A DNA stretch of 64,000 bases from Streptomyces flavofungini (GCF_014650815.1 NZ_BMVR01000005.1:372001-436000); one strand, 5' to 3'. Shown: positions 14,499-23,713, counted from the first letter of the stretch. Numbers and translations are program-made. The notes: generated by a model not told the origin, from the sequence alone.

Positions 14499-15356
14499 TC
14501 AGCGGGCGTAGTCCTTGGCGATGTCCGCGATGAGCTGCCGGGATTGATCCACATTCAGCGCCTGTGCCCGCAAATGCTCGTACATGACGCTGTACTGCTG
14601 CACGTCATTCGCCTTTTCCAGATACAGATCGCTCGTGACGCCCTCGATGTAGACCACGCTGGAATCCGAGGCGTCCGGGAACTCCAGGATCGCGTACTGA
14701 CCGTTCAGACCCGGATGCGCGCCCATGTCGAACGGGATCACCTGCACCGTGACGTGCGGCAGTTGGGACTGCTCCACCAAATACTCCAGCTGCTCGCGCA
14801 TCAGCGTGCGGGTGCCGACGACGCGGCGCAGCGCGGACTCGTCCAGGACGGTCCACAGCCGCAGCGGATTCTCCGGTGCCGCGATGCGCTCCTGGCGGCG
14901 CATCCTGACCTGCACCCGCTTCTCGATGTCCGTCGGGGTGGTCTCCGGCAGCGCGCCGGTGATCAGGGCCTCCGCGTACGGCCTGGTCTGGAGCAGGCCG
15001 GGGACGACCTGCGGATCGTAGACGCGCAAGGACGCCGCGTCCGTCTCCAGGCCGATGTAGACGCTGTACGGGATGTCGCCGAAGGAGTGCCACCAGCCCT
15101 GCTGGCGGGAGTCCTTGGCCATCTGCATGAGCGAGTCGACGATGCGGTGGTCCTCGACCTCGTACACCCCGCAGAGGTCGCGGACGTCGCGCTGGCTGAT
15201 CGAACGACGGCCGTTCTCCAGGCGACTGATCTTCGACTGCGAGACGAGCAGCCGCTCGGCCACCTCTTCGGCTGTCATGCCTTTCAGCTCGCGCAGCCGA
15301 CGCAGCTCCTGGCCGAGCCGGCGACGCCTGACGGTGGGATTGACGTTGGACGCCAC
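14499..15356 (-). CDS. XRE-family regulator with DUF5753 (285 aa)
   Basis: Residues about 13-67 form the helix-turn-helix (LGQELRRLRELKGMTAEEVA, then LVSQSKISRLENGRRSISQRD). The remainder is DUF5753 (VYDPQVVPGLLQTRPYAEAL, then EQLEYLVEQSQLPHVTVQVIP). It is a full-length relative of the regulator at 1703-2554. Together with the downstream DUF397 gene it makes the standard Streptomyces pair, with an inverted-repeat site between them. Confidence 0.9.
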   Translation of the reverse strand: MASNVNPTVRRRRLGQELRRLRELKGMTAEEVAERLLVSQSKISRLENGRRSISQRDVRDLCGVYEVEDHRIVDSLMQMAKDSRQQGWWHSFGDIPYSVYIGLETDAASLRVYDPQVVPGLLQTRPYAEALITGALPETTPTDIEKRVQVRMRRQERIAAPENPLRLWTVLDESALRRVVGTRTLMREQLEYLVEQSQLPHVTVQVIPFDMGAHPGLNGQYAILEFPDASDSSVVYIEGVTSDLYLEKANDVQQYSVMYEHLRAQALNVDQSRQLIADIAKDYAR

Positions 15357-15756
15357 GGGACGTGCACCTCCGGCACTATGCCTCTACTTTGCGTGTCTGC
15401 TGCCATGCAGAGTGCCACCACGGGTCAACTCGGCGCTGGGAAACAGCAGAACAGCGGTGTGTGGGGTGCCGGCGCGGTGCGCGCCGGGTGCGCTGGCCCA
15501 ACGGGCGTGCCCCATGAGGCGGTTGCGGCCGCGCGGGCCGGGCACCGGCGTCCGTCGAGGACGCTCCGGTGCCCCGCCCGCGCGACTCGGCGGCTCCCGA
15601 ACCGGGTCTGGGGGACTGCGGCGCGTGGTGCCTGGCGGTGCGTGTGGTGCGGGTGCGGCAGCGGTGCAGCGGGCGCTGCGGGTGCCGCGTGGTGCGGGTG
15701 CAGCAGGGGCGCAGCGGGCGCTGCGTGTGCTGCGGGTGTGGCCTGGTGCGGCCCGT
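15357..15756. other. 400-bp intergenic region with GC-rich repeats
   Basis: Upstream of the XRE gene and downstream of the GPP34 gene. It contains GCAGCGGGCGCTGCG twice (15666-15680 and 15711-15725, 45 bases apart) within a run of related GCGGGTGCGG-type words. Open frames exist in several phases but look like composition artefacts. I see no supported gene. The XRE promoter should lie near its left end. Confidence 0.6.
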
Positions 15757-16530
15757 TCAGTGGGCCACGGCGCGGGCCATGGCTCCCGCACCCCGGCGTG
15801 GCTGCATCGGCACCCTGCCGGGGTCCGGTGCGGTCCGCGCCGCCTGCGCGGGCTGTCGCCCGCTGCCCTGTCCCGCAGTGGTCGCGGGACTGCGGCGCGG
15901 TTGCGCCGCCACACCGTTCTGGACGTCCATCACGGCGTGCGCCACGAGGCCGCCCATCGGGTCGTGCCTGATCAGATCGCGCAGCCGGGAGCGGGACGAG
16001 CGTCCCTCGTTGCCCGGATACAGGTGCTTGCCGAGTCCGACCGCGTGGGCCAGTGCGGCGAGCGCCGCGGTCCGCGGGTCCGGCGGTACGCCGGTGCGGA
16101 TCGCCGAATCCAGCCGGGACCTGATTTCCCGGCTGATCGCCGTGTCCGTCGCTTGGTAGCGAGTCGTCGGCAGTACCCCGCACATCTGACCCGCCACGGC
16201 ATGCACCATGCCGCACCGCTCCAGATGCGAAAGGTAGGTCTGGCGCAGCCCCAGTCGGGGCCCGCCGATCCAGTGGACCGCCCGAACCGGGCTGCCGCGC
16301 CTGCGCAGCAGTTCCAGTGCGGAGTCCAAGGTCGGATCTCCGGTCGGCCGTGGCATCACCACGGCGATACGATCCCCGTCAGGGGCTATCCGTCCGGCCA
16401 GTGCCAGCTCTACTAGCTGCGCTCCGGCCAGACCCAGGTCGAGCGACTGCGGCTGCGCTGTGGTACCCGTGGCCGGGTCCAGAGCGAGCAGCAGAAGCTC
16501 CTCCGGAATTGTTCTGCGGCTCCTGCCCAT
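15757..16530 (-). CDS. GPP34 (GOLPH3/VPS74-like) family phosphoprotein (257 aa)
   Basis: The N-terminus, TIPEELLLLALDPATGTTA followed by LGLAGAQLVELALAGRI, is the characteristic start of bacterial GPP34 proteins. These are actinobacterial relatives of the Golgi phosphoinositide-binding protein GOLPH3, and several Streptomyces copies occur near cell-envelope genes. The last 60 residues are Pro/Arg/Ala-rich and probably disordered. ATG at 16528-16530 follows GGGGAGG. The bacterial function is unknown; membrane association is expected. Confidence 0.85.
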   Translation of the reverse strand: MGRSRRTIPEELLLLALDPATGTTAQPQSLDLGLAGAQLVELALAGRIAPDGDRIAVVMPRPTGDPTLDSALELLRRRGSPVRAVHWIGGPRLGLRQTYLSHLERCGMVHAVAGQMCGVLPTTRYQATDTAISREIRSRLDSAIRTGVPPDPRTAALAALAHAVGLGKHLYPGNEGRSSRSRLRDLIRHDPMGGLVAHAVMDVQNGVAAQPRRSPATTAGQGSGRQPAQAARTAPDPGRVPMQPRRGAGAMARAVAH

Positions 16531-16741
16531 CCATGCCTCCCCGCGTGGATGAATGACAGGGTGACCCCTCTCACATTCATCTGTCGAGAGTGCCTGACCG
16601 GTAAGTACGGGAACCAGTAGGTATGTCGTTCTCGTCTACCACGGGGGTTAAGCCCTCACACAGGACACTGGTACATGGTTCGGACAGCGGGTCCGGGCCA
16701 TGGTTGGGCGTGGCGAGTACGGCAAGTACGAGGAGGCATCG

Positions 16742-19534
16742 GTGGCGGGCGAGTTCCCCGACAGGTCTAAGACGGTTTCTGGCGGGGGCGCCTCGGACGG
16801 TGCGGCCGACGCCTCGTCGGCGTCGCCCGGCGAGGTCGGCGCCACGCCGGTCGACGCCAAGGGAGACGCACGGCTGCGCGCCGCGGTTGCCGCGTGGGTG
16901 GCCGGGGCCGACGAAGAGGGTTCCGGCGCGGCTGAGGGGGAAGGTTCCTCCTCGGTCGAGGACGAGGGGCCCGGCGCGGGCGGGACGTCCGCCGAAGCCG
17001 AGCGGGAAGGTTCCTCCACCGGCGCGGCCGAGGGCGCCGACGGGGCCGAGGACGCTTCGGACGGCGGTGCTTCGGACGGCGGTGCTTCGGACGGCGGTGC
17101 TTCCGACGGCGGGGCCGAGGGGTCCGCGGTCGACATGGCCACGGCTGTGTTCACGGCTGCTCGGCCCGCGGCGCCGACGGATGACGCGAAGACCGATGCG
17201 AAGCCCGACGCGAAGACCGACGCGGTGACCAACGGTGACGGGGAGGGCACGAAGGCCGAGGCCGAGGATGCCGGGGACGCCGGGGACGCCGGGGACGCCG
17301 GGGACGCCGGGGACGAGACCCGTGATCCCCGGGTGGACCGGGCCACCGCGGTGTTCCAGACCGTCCGGCCGGGCGTGAACGGGAAGTCCGAGGCGAAGTC
17401 GGAGGCCAAGTCGGAGGCCAAGTCCGAGGCCAAGTCCGAGAGCAAGTCCGAGGACGCCGCCAAGCTGGACGCCGCCAAGCCCGACGCCGACGCCAAGCCC
17501 GAGGCCGCCGCCGAACCGGACTCCGACGCCGACCCGGAGCCCGCCGCCAAGGCCAAGCCGACGCCGGTGAAGTCCGACGCCACCCTGACGCTCGGCCCGA
17601 AGGCCGTCGCCAAGCCGGACGCCGCGAGCAAGCCGGACGCCGACAGCAAGCCCGGCGCCGACGCCGAGCCGAAGCCCGACTCGAAGCCCGGCGCCGACTC
17701 GAAGCCGGACGCCGACGCCAAGCCCGCCAAGGCCGACGACAAGGCGAAGCCCGCCGCCGAGCCCGCCGCCAAGGCCAAGCCGGAAGGCGACGCCAAGCCC
17801 GCCGCCGACAAGCCCGAAACCGGGCTCGACCAGGCCACCGCCGTCTTCAAGGCCGTCCGCCCCGGCTCCGCCGGTGTGGACCAGCCGACCACGATGCTCA
17901 AGCTCGGGGACGTACCCGAGCGGAAGCCGAGGTCCGCAGACAAGCACGACAAGCACGACGAGCACGACAAGCCCGCGGCCAAGGCCCAGCCCAAGGCCGC
18001 CAAGGCAACCGAGTCGGAGGCCGAGCGCACCAGCAAGTTCGTCGCGCTCAAGCCCCTCGACGAGCCCCGCACCAAGCCCGCGCCGAAGGCACCGGCTGCC
18101 CCCGGCCCCGTACCCGCGCAGTCCGCCGCGCAGCCCTCGGCCCCCGCAGCCACTCCCGCACCGGCAACCCCGCAAGCGGCGGGTACTCCGGCGCAGGCGC
18201 CCCCGCCGGGCGACCGCACCAGCCAGCAGCCGCTGCCGCCCCTGCCGCCGCTGGACCTGCTCGCCGAGCTGACGAACACGCCGCCGCCTCCGGAGACCCC
18301 GACCCGCACCATCGTGCGCCGGGTCAAGATCTGGACGCCGCTGGTCGTGCTCCTCGCGATTGTGTTCGCAGTCGCACAGGCGATGCGTCCGCTGCCCGAG
18401 CCGAAGCTGACGCTGACGGCCGCTTCCTCGCACTCCTTCGACGGCGGCAAGCCCTCGATTCCGTGGCCCGAGGACGGCCAGGCGGCCATGGACGTCGACG
18501 GCATCGGCAGCTTCGGCACGTCCGGCAGCCAGAAGCCGGTGCCGATCGCGAGCATCGCCAAGGTGATGACGACCTATCTGATCCTGCGCGACCACCCGAT
18601 CAAGAAGGGCAAGGACGGCGAGACCATCGAGGTCGACGCCGAGGCGCAGCGGCACTACGAGAAGGGCAAGCCGGCCAACGAGTCCGTGGTCAAGGTGACC
18701 GAGGGCCAGAAGCTCACCCAGTACGAGGCCCTGCAGGCCGTGATGCTGCCGTCCGCCAACAACGTGGCGCGGCTGCTCGCGCGCTGGGACAGCAAGGGTT
18801 CCGAGGACAAGTTCGTCGCCAAGATGAACAAGACCGCCAAGGAACTCGGCATGAAGAACACGCGCTACACCGACCCCAGCGGCCTCGACAAGACGACCGT
18901 GTCGACCGCCGAGGACCTGGTGAAGCTCGGCCGGGTGGCGATGGAGAACCCGACCTTCAAGGAGATCGCGGGCCAGGGCAGCTACGAGGACCTCAACGGC
19001 GACAAGCAGAAGAACTTCTTCGGGCTCGTCCCGACGGTCGCCATCGGCATCAAGACCGGCACGACCACGGCCGCGGGCGGCAACATCCTCTTCGCCGCGG
19101 AGAAGCGGATCGGCGGCAAGACCCACATGGTCATCGGCGCGGCCCTCGCTCAGTTCGGTACGGGCGGCGTGGCCAACATCGACCTGGTCACCAACGTCAC
19201 CAAGGACCTGATCGCGGCCGGGCAGGAGGCCCTCAAGGCCAAGACCGTGGTGAAGAAGGGCGAGGTCGTCGGTGAGGTCGACGACGGCCTCGGCGGCACC
19301 ACGCCGGTCGTCGCCACCAAGAACGTCACCGCCGTCGGCTGGTCCGGCCTGACCGTCAAGGTGGAGCTTGAGGACGGCGGCAAGACGCCGCCGCACTCCG
19401 CGAAGGCCGGTACGGTCGTCGGCCGTCTGCTCGTCGGCGACGGCACGACCAGCGGCGCGATCAAGGTGCCGGTGGCCCTGCAGAAGGACCTCTCGGAGCC
19501 GGGCTTCGGAGCGAAGCTGACGCGGGTGAGCTGA
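16742..19534 (+). CDS. D-alanyl-D-alanine carboxypeptidase with long low-complexity N-terminal extension (930 aa)
   Basis: The catalytic domain carries the three penicillin-binding motifs: SIAK (Ser604-Lys607), SAN (671-673) and KTG (from Lys771). It trims the terminal D-Ala of peptidoglycan stem peptides outside the membrane. A single membrane segment lies near residues 529-547. Before it are more than 500 cytoplasmic residues rich in Ala, Asp, Glu, Lys and Pro, with repeats such as SDGGA, GDA and KSEA. A motif like (D/R)xATAVFxxxRP recurs three times, with VDQPTTMLKL and ERTSKFVAL as relatives. I prefer the GTG at 16742, five bases after GAGGAGG, over the ATG 14 codons earlier. It ends at a very strong hairpin. 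Confidence 0.88.
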   Translation: MAGEFPDRSKTVSGGGASDGAADASSASPGEVGATPVDAKGDARLRAAVAAWVAGADEEGSGAAEGEGSSSVEDEGPGAGGTSAEAEREGSSTGAAEGADGAEDASDGGASDGGASDGGASDGGAEGSAVDMATAVFTAARPAAPTDDAKTDAKPDAKTDAVTNGDGEGTKAEAEDAGDAGDAGDAGDAGDETRDPRVDRATAVFQTVRPGVNGKSEAKSEAKSEAKSEAKSESKSEDAAKLDAAKPDADAKPEAAAEPDSDADPEPAAKAKPTPVKSDATLTLGPKAVAKPDAASKPDADSKPGADAEPKPDSKPGADSKPDADAKPAKADDKAKPAAEPAAKAKPEGDAKPAADKPETGLDQATAVFKAVRPGSAGVDQPTTMLKLGDVPERKPRSADKHDKHDEHDKPAAKAQPKAAKATESEAERTSKFVALKPLDEPRTKPAPKAPAAPGPVPAQSAAQPSAPAATPAPATPQAAGTPAQAPPPGDRTSQQPLPPLPPLDLLAELTNTPPPPETPTRTIVRRVKIWTPLVVLLAIVFAVAQAMRPLPEPKLTLTAASSHSFDGGKPSIPWPEDGQAAMDVDGIGSFGTSGSQKPVPIASIAKVMTTYLILRDHPIKKGKDGETIEVDAEAQRHYEKGKPANESVVKVTEGQKLTQYEALQAVMLPSANNVARLLARWDSKGSEDKFVAKMNKTAKELGMKNTRYTDPSGLDKTTVSTAEDLVKLGRVAMENPTFKEIAGQGSYEDLNGDKQKNFFGLVPTVAIGIKTGTTTAAGGNILFAAEKRIGGKTHMVIGAALAQFGTGGVANIDLVTNVTKDLIAAGQEALKAKTVVKKGEVVGEVDDGLGGTTPVVATKNVTAVGWSGLTVKVELEDGGKTPPHSAKAGTVVGRLLVGDGTTSGAIKVPVALQKDLSEPGFGAKLTRVS

Positions 19535-19554
19535 CCCGCGACGAGAAGAACGAG

Positions 19555-19596
19555 AAGGGGGTGGGGGCGAGCCGGACGGCTCGCCCCCACCCCCTT
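19555..19596. terminator. Perfect 19-bp bidirectional terminator
   Basis: The arms at 19555-19573 and 19578-19596 are perfectly complementary around a 4-base loop. On the plus strand the hairpin ends in a short T run. It separates the convergent carboxypeptidase and membrane-protein genes. Confidence 0.95.
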
Positions 19597-19604
19597 TGCC
19601 GTAC

Positions 19605-19661
19605 CCCTGAGGCCCCTGAGGCCCCGCAGGTCCCGCAGGTCCCTCAGGCCCCTCAGGATCA
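19605..19661. repeat. Short 9-bp tandem repeats, partly self-complementary
   Basis: Units CCCTGAGGC, CCGCAGGTC and CCTCAGGCC occur in doublets in a row just after the bidirectional terminator. CCTGAGG units on the left are complementary to CCTCAGG units on the right, so the whole block could fold into a second, looser stem. Confidence 0.7.
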
Positions 19662-19665
19662 GGCC

Positions 19666-21387
19666 CTAGTCCTTGTCCGGCTGCTCCTCGCACTTCGGCT
19701 GCGGCCCCGACGGGCCCCCGTAGTTGGACGCGATCCGCACGTCGCCGGGCTTCTTCACCGTCAGGCGGGTGAAGTCGCCCTCCTTGTAGAGGCAGCCGCC
19801 CTCGGCCCACAGCCACGGCGAGTAGGCGACGCGGACGACGACCGAGCCGGGCTCGGACATGCGGACGGTGAGGTGGGCGCCGTCGGCGGTCACCACGGAG
19901 CCGGGCTTGTCGACCAGCGGGACGGGGTCCTTGACGCGGTAGATCCGCCAGTTGTCGTCGTGCCAGACCTGGTCCAGATAGCTGGGCTCGCTGGTCACCA
20001 GGTCGTGCTCGCGCTCGGCGGCGCCGTCCGGCCTGCCGTCGCCCTTGTAGAGCACCACGAAGCCGACGGCCCAGTGGTTCAGCCAGGCGCGGTACGAGGA
20101 CGAGGTGAAGGCGCCCTCCTGCACCTCGGAGACCGGGCGGCCCTCGTAGAACAGGCGGCCGCGCTCCACGTCGGCCTGGCGGTTCCAGCCGCGCGCCATG
20201 TTGATGTACGGCGACAGGACGGCGGCCTCGCGGTGGTCGCGGGCCGGGACGACCTCGACGCGGGTGCGCTCGGCACCCAGGCGGTTGAGCTCCTTGACGA
20301 CACCGTCGGTCTCGACGGCCCAGGTGGGCACCTTGGTGTACGCCACTATGTCGGAGGTCGTCTTGACGGACACCCAGATGAGGGAGAGGACGACGGCGCA
20401 GATCAGCACCGTCCGATGCCAGAAGTGGCGCGGCGTGCCGCTGGGCCGCAGCAGCCGCAGGGTGGGGAACTTCCGGTTCAGGACGGCGGCCAGCAGTATC
20501 GGCGGGGCCGCGATCTCGGCGAAGCGCTCGACGTTCGTACCGATCGGGGTGGGGATCAGCCAGGTAAGGACCACGCCCACCGCGTACACCGCGGCGCCCA
20601 CCTTCAGCAGCTTCCAGGAGCGCGGCGCCGCCAGGATGACGACCCCGCACAGCAGCACCGGCGGGAAGATCCGGATGAACGCCATCGGCTGCTCGCCCTC
20701 GAAGGGGAACAGCCAGGTGGTCAGGCCGACCACGACGAACGGCGGCAGGATCAGCGCGAGCGCCGGACCCCACTGGCGTTTCAGCAGGTGGGCGGCGCCC
20801 ACCACGACGAGGAACAGGCCCGCGACCGGGCTGCCCATCGTCGCGAGCGCCGCGCAGGCCGTGGCGGCCGCGACCCGCAGCCGGTTCGTGGGGCCGGTGG
20901 CCGCGAGGACCGCGCCGACGCCGAACGCCACGCCCAGCATGAAGGTGGCCCGCCCGCACACCACCTGGCACCACAGCGAGAAGCCCACGACGATCGAGGG
21001 CCACAGCGGCTTGCGGATGCCGCTGCGCATGATCAGCGCCACGGCCATCCAGGTGGCGGCGAGCCCGGAGGCCGCCGCGACCGTACGTACCCCGAAAGCG
21101 GCCATGAGGTACGGCGAGATGACGCTGTAGTTGGCGGTGTGCAGGCCGCCGTACCAGAAGAGGCTGTACGCCGAGCCCGGGTAGCGCCGGGCGAAGCCCG
21201 CCCAGGCCTCCTGCGCCGCGAGGTCGCCGCCGCCGGTCGCGAAGACCGTCCACCACAGCAGATACAGCGGCAGCAGCCCTGCCGTGATCATCAGCGGCAT
21301 GCGGTAGCGCCAGTACCAGGGTTCGCGCATGCCACTGCCCCGGTCGGCTCGGCTGAGTGACGGGGAGGACAGTTCGGCAGAGGCCAC
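19666..21387 (-). CDS. Polytopic membrane protein, GT-C glycosyltransferase-like (573 aa)
   Basis: Eight or more membrane segments lie between residues about 30 and 350 (for example LMITAGLLPLYLLWWTVFA, then VVLTWLIPTPIG). They are followed by a 200-residue extracytoplasmic domain (from WAVETDGVVKELNRLGAERT). This layout resembles actinobacterial GT-C-type arabinosyl/mannosyl transferases and is often loosely annotated as a transporter. I see no diagnostic catalytic motif. It is convergent with the carboxypeptidase gene and divergent from the decayed locus at 21.6 kb. Confidence 0.65.
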   Translation of the reverse strand: MASAELSSPSLSRADRGSGMREPWYWRYRMPLMITAGLLPLYLLWWTVFATGGGDLAAQEAWAGFARRYPGSAYSLFWYGGLHTANYSVISPYLMAAFGVRTVAAASGLAATWMAVALIMRSGIRKPLWPSIVVGFSLWCQVVCGRATFMLGVAFGVGAVLAATGPTNRLRVAAATACAALATMGSPVAGLFLVVVGAAHLLKRQWGPALALILPPFVVVGLTTWLFPFEGEQPMAFIRIFPPVLLCGVVILAAPRSWKLLKVGAAVYAVGVVLTWLIPTPIGTNVERFAEIAAPPILLAAVLNRKFPTLRLLRPSGTPRHFWHRTVLICAVVLSLIWVSVKTTSDIVAYTKVPTWAVETDGVVKELNRLGAERTRVEVVPARDHREAAVLSPYINMARGWNRQADVERGRLFYEGRPVSEVQEGAFTSSSYRAWLNHWAVGFVVLYKGDGRPDGAAEREHDLVTSEPSYLDQVWHDDNWRIYRVKDPVPLVDKPGSVVTADGAHLTVRMSEPGSVVVRVAYSPWLWAEGGCLYKEGDFTRLTVKKPGDVRIASNYGGPSGPQPKCEEQPDKD

Positions 21388-21593
21388 GGTCGGCGGTCCG
21401 TTCGGCTGGCTGGGGCAACTCCTTCGGAGTAGACGCTAACCGCTGCGGATTGGTTGGCAGACAGCGACCCCATGGGCCCGGTCCACGCCAGTATGCAACC
21501 GAATGTCTGTTCCCGCAGGTCATTCCGGGCGAGGTCGGGCGGCCTTTCCGGGGGTGGGTGTGGGGCGACTCACCCGACGGATCACCCGGCGGC

Positions 21594-22514
21594 TCACCCG
21601 ACCGCGGGGGCGCGCAGAGGGCGTCCGGGGCGAGGCTTCCGCCGCCGCTCTCCGCGCGGACGGCGTCGAGTCTCCGCGCGGACGGTGTCGAGCTGGCCGA
21701 GGAGGGTGCCGAGGCGGGCGGGCGAGGGGCCCGGAAGTAGCGGAGCACCGCGCGGTGGAAGGCGTCGCGCAGCGCGGGCGGCATCGCGTCCGAGGCGTCG
21801 AAGCAGAGCGTCCTGGCGCCGCCGGTGAGGACCGCCGCGACCTCGTCGCCGCCCGGGTCCGTGGGCCGCGGGTCGCGCCGCGCCCGGGAAGAACGGCCGC
21901 AGCTCCGGCTCGGCCTCCTCGTGCCAGAGCCGCCGCGCCTGGCTCCCGGAGAGCCGCGCCACCAGTTCGCGGGCCTCCGGGCCGCCGCGGAAGACCGCCG
22001 CCATGTCGCCCACGACCTCGCCCGCGACCTCGTACGCGTCGTCGTGGGCGGCGGGCCCCGACAGGAACCGCGCGGACGGATCCACCCGCACGCCCCCGCC
22101 GCCACCTGCTTTTGCGCCCTCTTTACCCTTCGCGTTCGCATACACATAGCGAATGAAGGCGCTCTGGTGCTCATGCGTGGAGTCCAGCTCGGGGGAGTTC
22201 AGGAACCCTCTCGGCCCCGGCCGCCCGGCGTCCGGGGCCCGGGTCCCCTCGTACGAGGTGGTGAGCGACAGATCGACCGACTTCCTCGACCGCTCACCGA
22301 GCAGCCGCGCCCAGGCCATCCAGGCCGTCCAGGCCGTCCGCACCTCCGGGCCGCGCCAGCTCAGCCGCCCGGCCGCCCACCGGGCGTACGTCCCGGGCCC
22401 CGACCGATGCAGCACCAGATCCTCGATCCAGTCGATGCCGGGCCACCCGGAGGTGGCCTGCGAGGAGGGCGAGGGCGGTGAGGCAGGAGGCGAGGGCGGT
22501 ACGCCGGGGGCCAC
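21594..22514 (-). pseudogene. Conserved hypothetical protein gene with two compensating frameshifts
   Basis: From the GTG at 22514 the frame encodes a plausible protein (GWPGIDWIEDLVLHRSGPGT, then YVYANAKGKEG, then ELVARLSGSQARRLWHEEAE, then ELRPFFPGAAR). Near 21880 the protein-like reading moves to another phase (DEVAAVLTGGARTLCFDASD, then LRDAFHRAVLRYFRAP). Near 21715 it returns to the first (LGTLLGQLDTVRAE). In the formal frame the middle becomes Arg-rich nonsense, but no stop appears. A 22-bp tandem duplication sits just after the return point. Either two indels damaged the gene or there are two sequence errors. The family is not recognised. Confidence 0.6.
21649..21692. repeat. 22-bp tandem duplication within the decayed gene
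   Basis: Two copies of TCTCCGCGCGGACGG(C/T)GTCGAG, with one mismatch, lie end to end at 21649-21670 and 21671-21692. Because 22 is not a multiple of three, the duplication itself changes phase and may be one of the events behind the frame disruption. Confidence 0.9.
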
Positions 22515-22517
22515 GGG

Positions 22518-22667
22518 TCACGGGGTGGCTCCCGGGCGGGTGAGGCGGACGTACTCGCGCCGGTAGGAGTGGAGGGTGGCGCCGGTGAGGGCGGCGCTGA
22601 ACAGGCCCGCGGGGGCGACGTCGCACCAGAACAGGTGCGGGAGGGGGGCGTTGACGCCCGCGCGACG
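22518..22667 (-). pseudogene. C-terminal remnant of a hypothetical gene, no usable start codon
   Basis: The frame from an in-frame TGA (22668-22670) to the TGA at 22518-22520 reads as ordinary protein (APLPHLFWCDVAPAGLFSAA, then LTGATLHSYRREYVRLTRPG) but contains no ATG, GTG or TTG start. It lies immediately upstream of, and nearly overlaps, the frameshifted gene. This suggests a former two-gene operon whose first gene has lost its 5' end. A rare CTG start cannot be excluded. Confidence 0.45.
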
Positions 22668-22696
22668 TCAAGAGAAGTGCGGGAGTCCGCAAGGGA

Positions 22697-22713
22697 GGTG
22701 ACGGACCGTCACC
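22697..22713. promoter_or_regulatory. Palindrome GGTGACGG-A-CCGTCACC
   Basis: A perfect 8-1-8 palindrome lies 30 bases upstream of the remnant gene, and a second short palindrome GGGCGT-TG-ACGCCC lies at about 22647-22660. They look like operators of the former operon, now possibly orphaned. Confidence 0.5.
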
Positions 22714-22779
22714 CAACCCTGACCACGACCCCGCCCTCACCCTCCCCCCGCTCCCGTCCCCCGAACCGCGGAGGCCGAC

Positions 22780-23700
22780 TCACTTCACGGGATACGCCAC
22801 ATCGCACACGTCGTCCCCCGGCCCCGCCGCGTCCCAGTCCGTGAAGTACACCTCACGGCAGGGGCCCGCCTGGCTCAGCCCTTCCTGGGCGATCCACTCC
22901 TCGACGGCGTCGTACGCGCCGATGATCTGTGGATAGGCGACCTGCGCCTTGGTGATGCGGGCGTAGGCAAGGCGGAAGGCGGGTTCCGCGCGGGCCCGGA
23001 CGTCCCGCTGCCGCCCCTGCGCCTCGGCCCAGGCGCGGGCCGCCGCCGGGTCGGCGACGGGCACGCAGGCCTCGGCGGGCCCGTCGCTGTCCTCGGTGAC
23101 CTCGGAGTGGTAGATCACGAAGGGCGCGGCGGGGACGCCGCCGCAGAGTTCCTCGGCGGCCCGTTCGAGGCGCTCGAAGGAGGCGTCGATCCAGGTGGAC
23201 AGCTCGTGGGTGAACACATGGCGCCGCTCGCAGATGACGAAGGCCTCGGGGACGTCGGTGGTGCGGATCTCGAAAGTGCCGGACAAGGTGGGACTCCTTC
23301 CTGACAGGCGGCCACGGAGGTAGTCCACGAGGGTGCGCTGGGCGGCGACGCGCTCCTCGACCCCGGCCCAGTACGTCCCGAGCGCCGCCGCCGCGCCCGC
23401 GTCGTCGAGCCCCACGAACGCCGCGATGTCCGTGAGCGGCATGTCGAGGCGGCGCAGGAGCGCGACGGTGCGGGCCCGCTCGACCTGTTCGGGCCGGTAG
23501 TAGCGGTAGCCGGTCGCCTCGTCCACGTATGCCGGGGGCAGCAGGCCCTGGCGGTCGTACAGGCGCAGGGCCTTGGCGGAGAGGCGGGAGCGGGCGGCGA
23601 AGGTGCCGATGCTCAGGAGTGCCGGGTCCCGGCCGAGTGCCGGGTTCCGGTCGGGCTCGGCGGCCGGGCGGGGTTCTGGGGCGGTGTCGGGTGCGTCCAC
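22780..23700 (-). CDS. MerR family regulator with GyrI-like effector-binding domain (306 aa)
   Basis: After a Pro/Ala-rich 28-residue lead, residues about 29-100 form the MerR winged helix (LLSIGTFAARSRLSAKALRL, then YDRQGLLPPAYVDEATGYRY). A linker helix and a C-terminal GyrI/BltR-like domain (VPEAFVICERRHVFTHELST to CDVAYPVK) complete it. Such proteins sense amphipathic drugs or metabolites. The start is a GTG at 23698-23700. A perfect palindrome lies 14 bases upstream, overlapping the end of the PBP gene. Confidence 0.9.
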   Translation of the reverse strand: MDAPDTAPEPRPAAEPDRNPALGRDPALLSIGTFAARSRLSAKALRLYDRQGLLPPAYVDEATGYRYYRPEQVERARTVALLRRLDMPLTDIAAFVGLDDAGAAAALGTYWAGVEERVAAQRTLVDYLRGRLSGRSPTLSGTFEIRTTDVPEAFVICERRHVFTHELSTWIDASFERLERAAEELCGGVPAAPFVIYHSEVTEDSDGPAEACVPVADPAAARAWAEAQGRQRDVRARAEPAFRLAYARITKAQVAYPQIIGAYDAVEEWIAQEGLSQAGPCREVYFTDWDAAGPGDDVCDVAYPVK

Positions 23701-23713
23701 GTGGTCATCTTCC

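Noticed and set aside
16577..22174. A minus-strand open frame of 1865 codons across the carboxypeptidase and membrane-protein region
   Set aside because: It is the antisense of the carboxypeptidase gene plus an off-frame reading of the membrane gene. Its Gly/Leu/Arg repeats mirror the low-complexity tail, and high GC removes stop codons. Only its far right end was used, as the alternate phase of the frameshifted gene.
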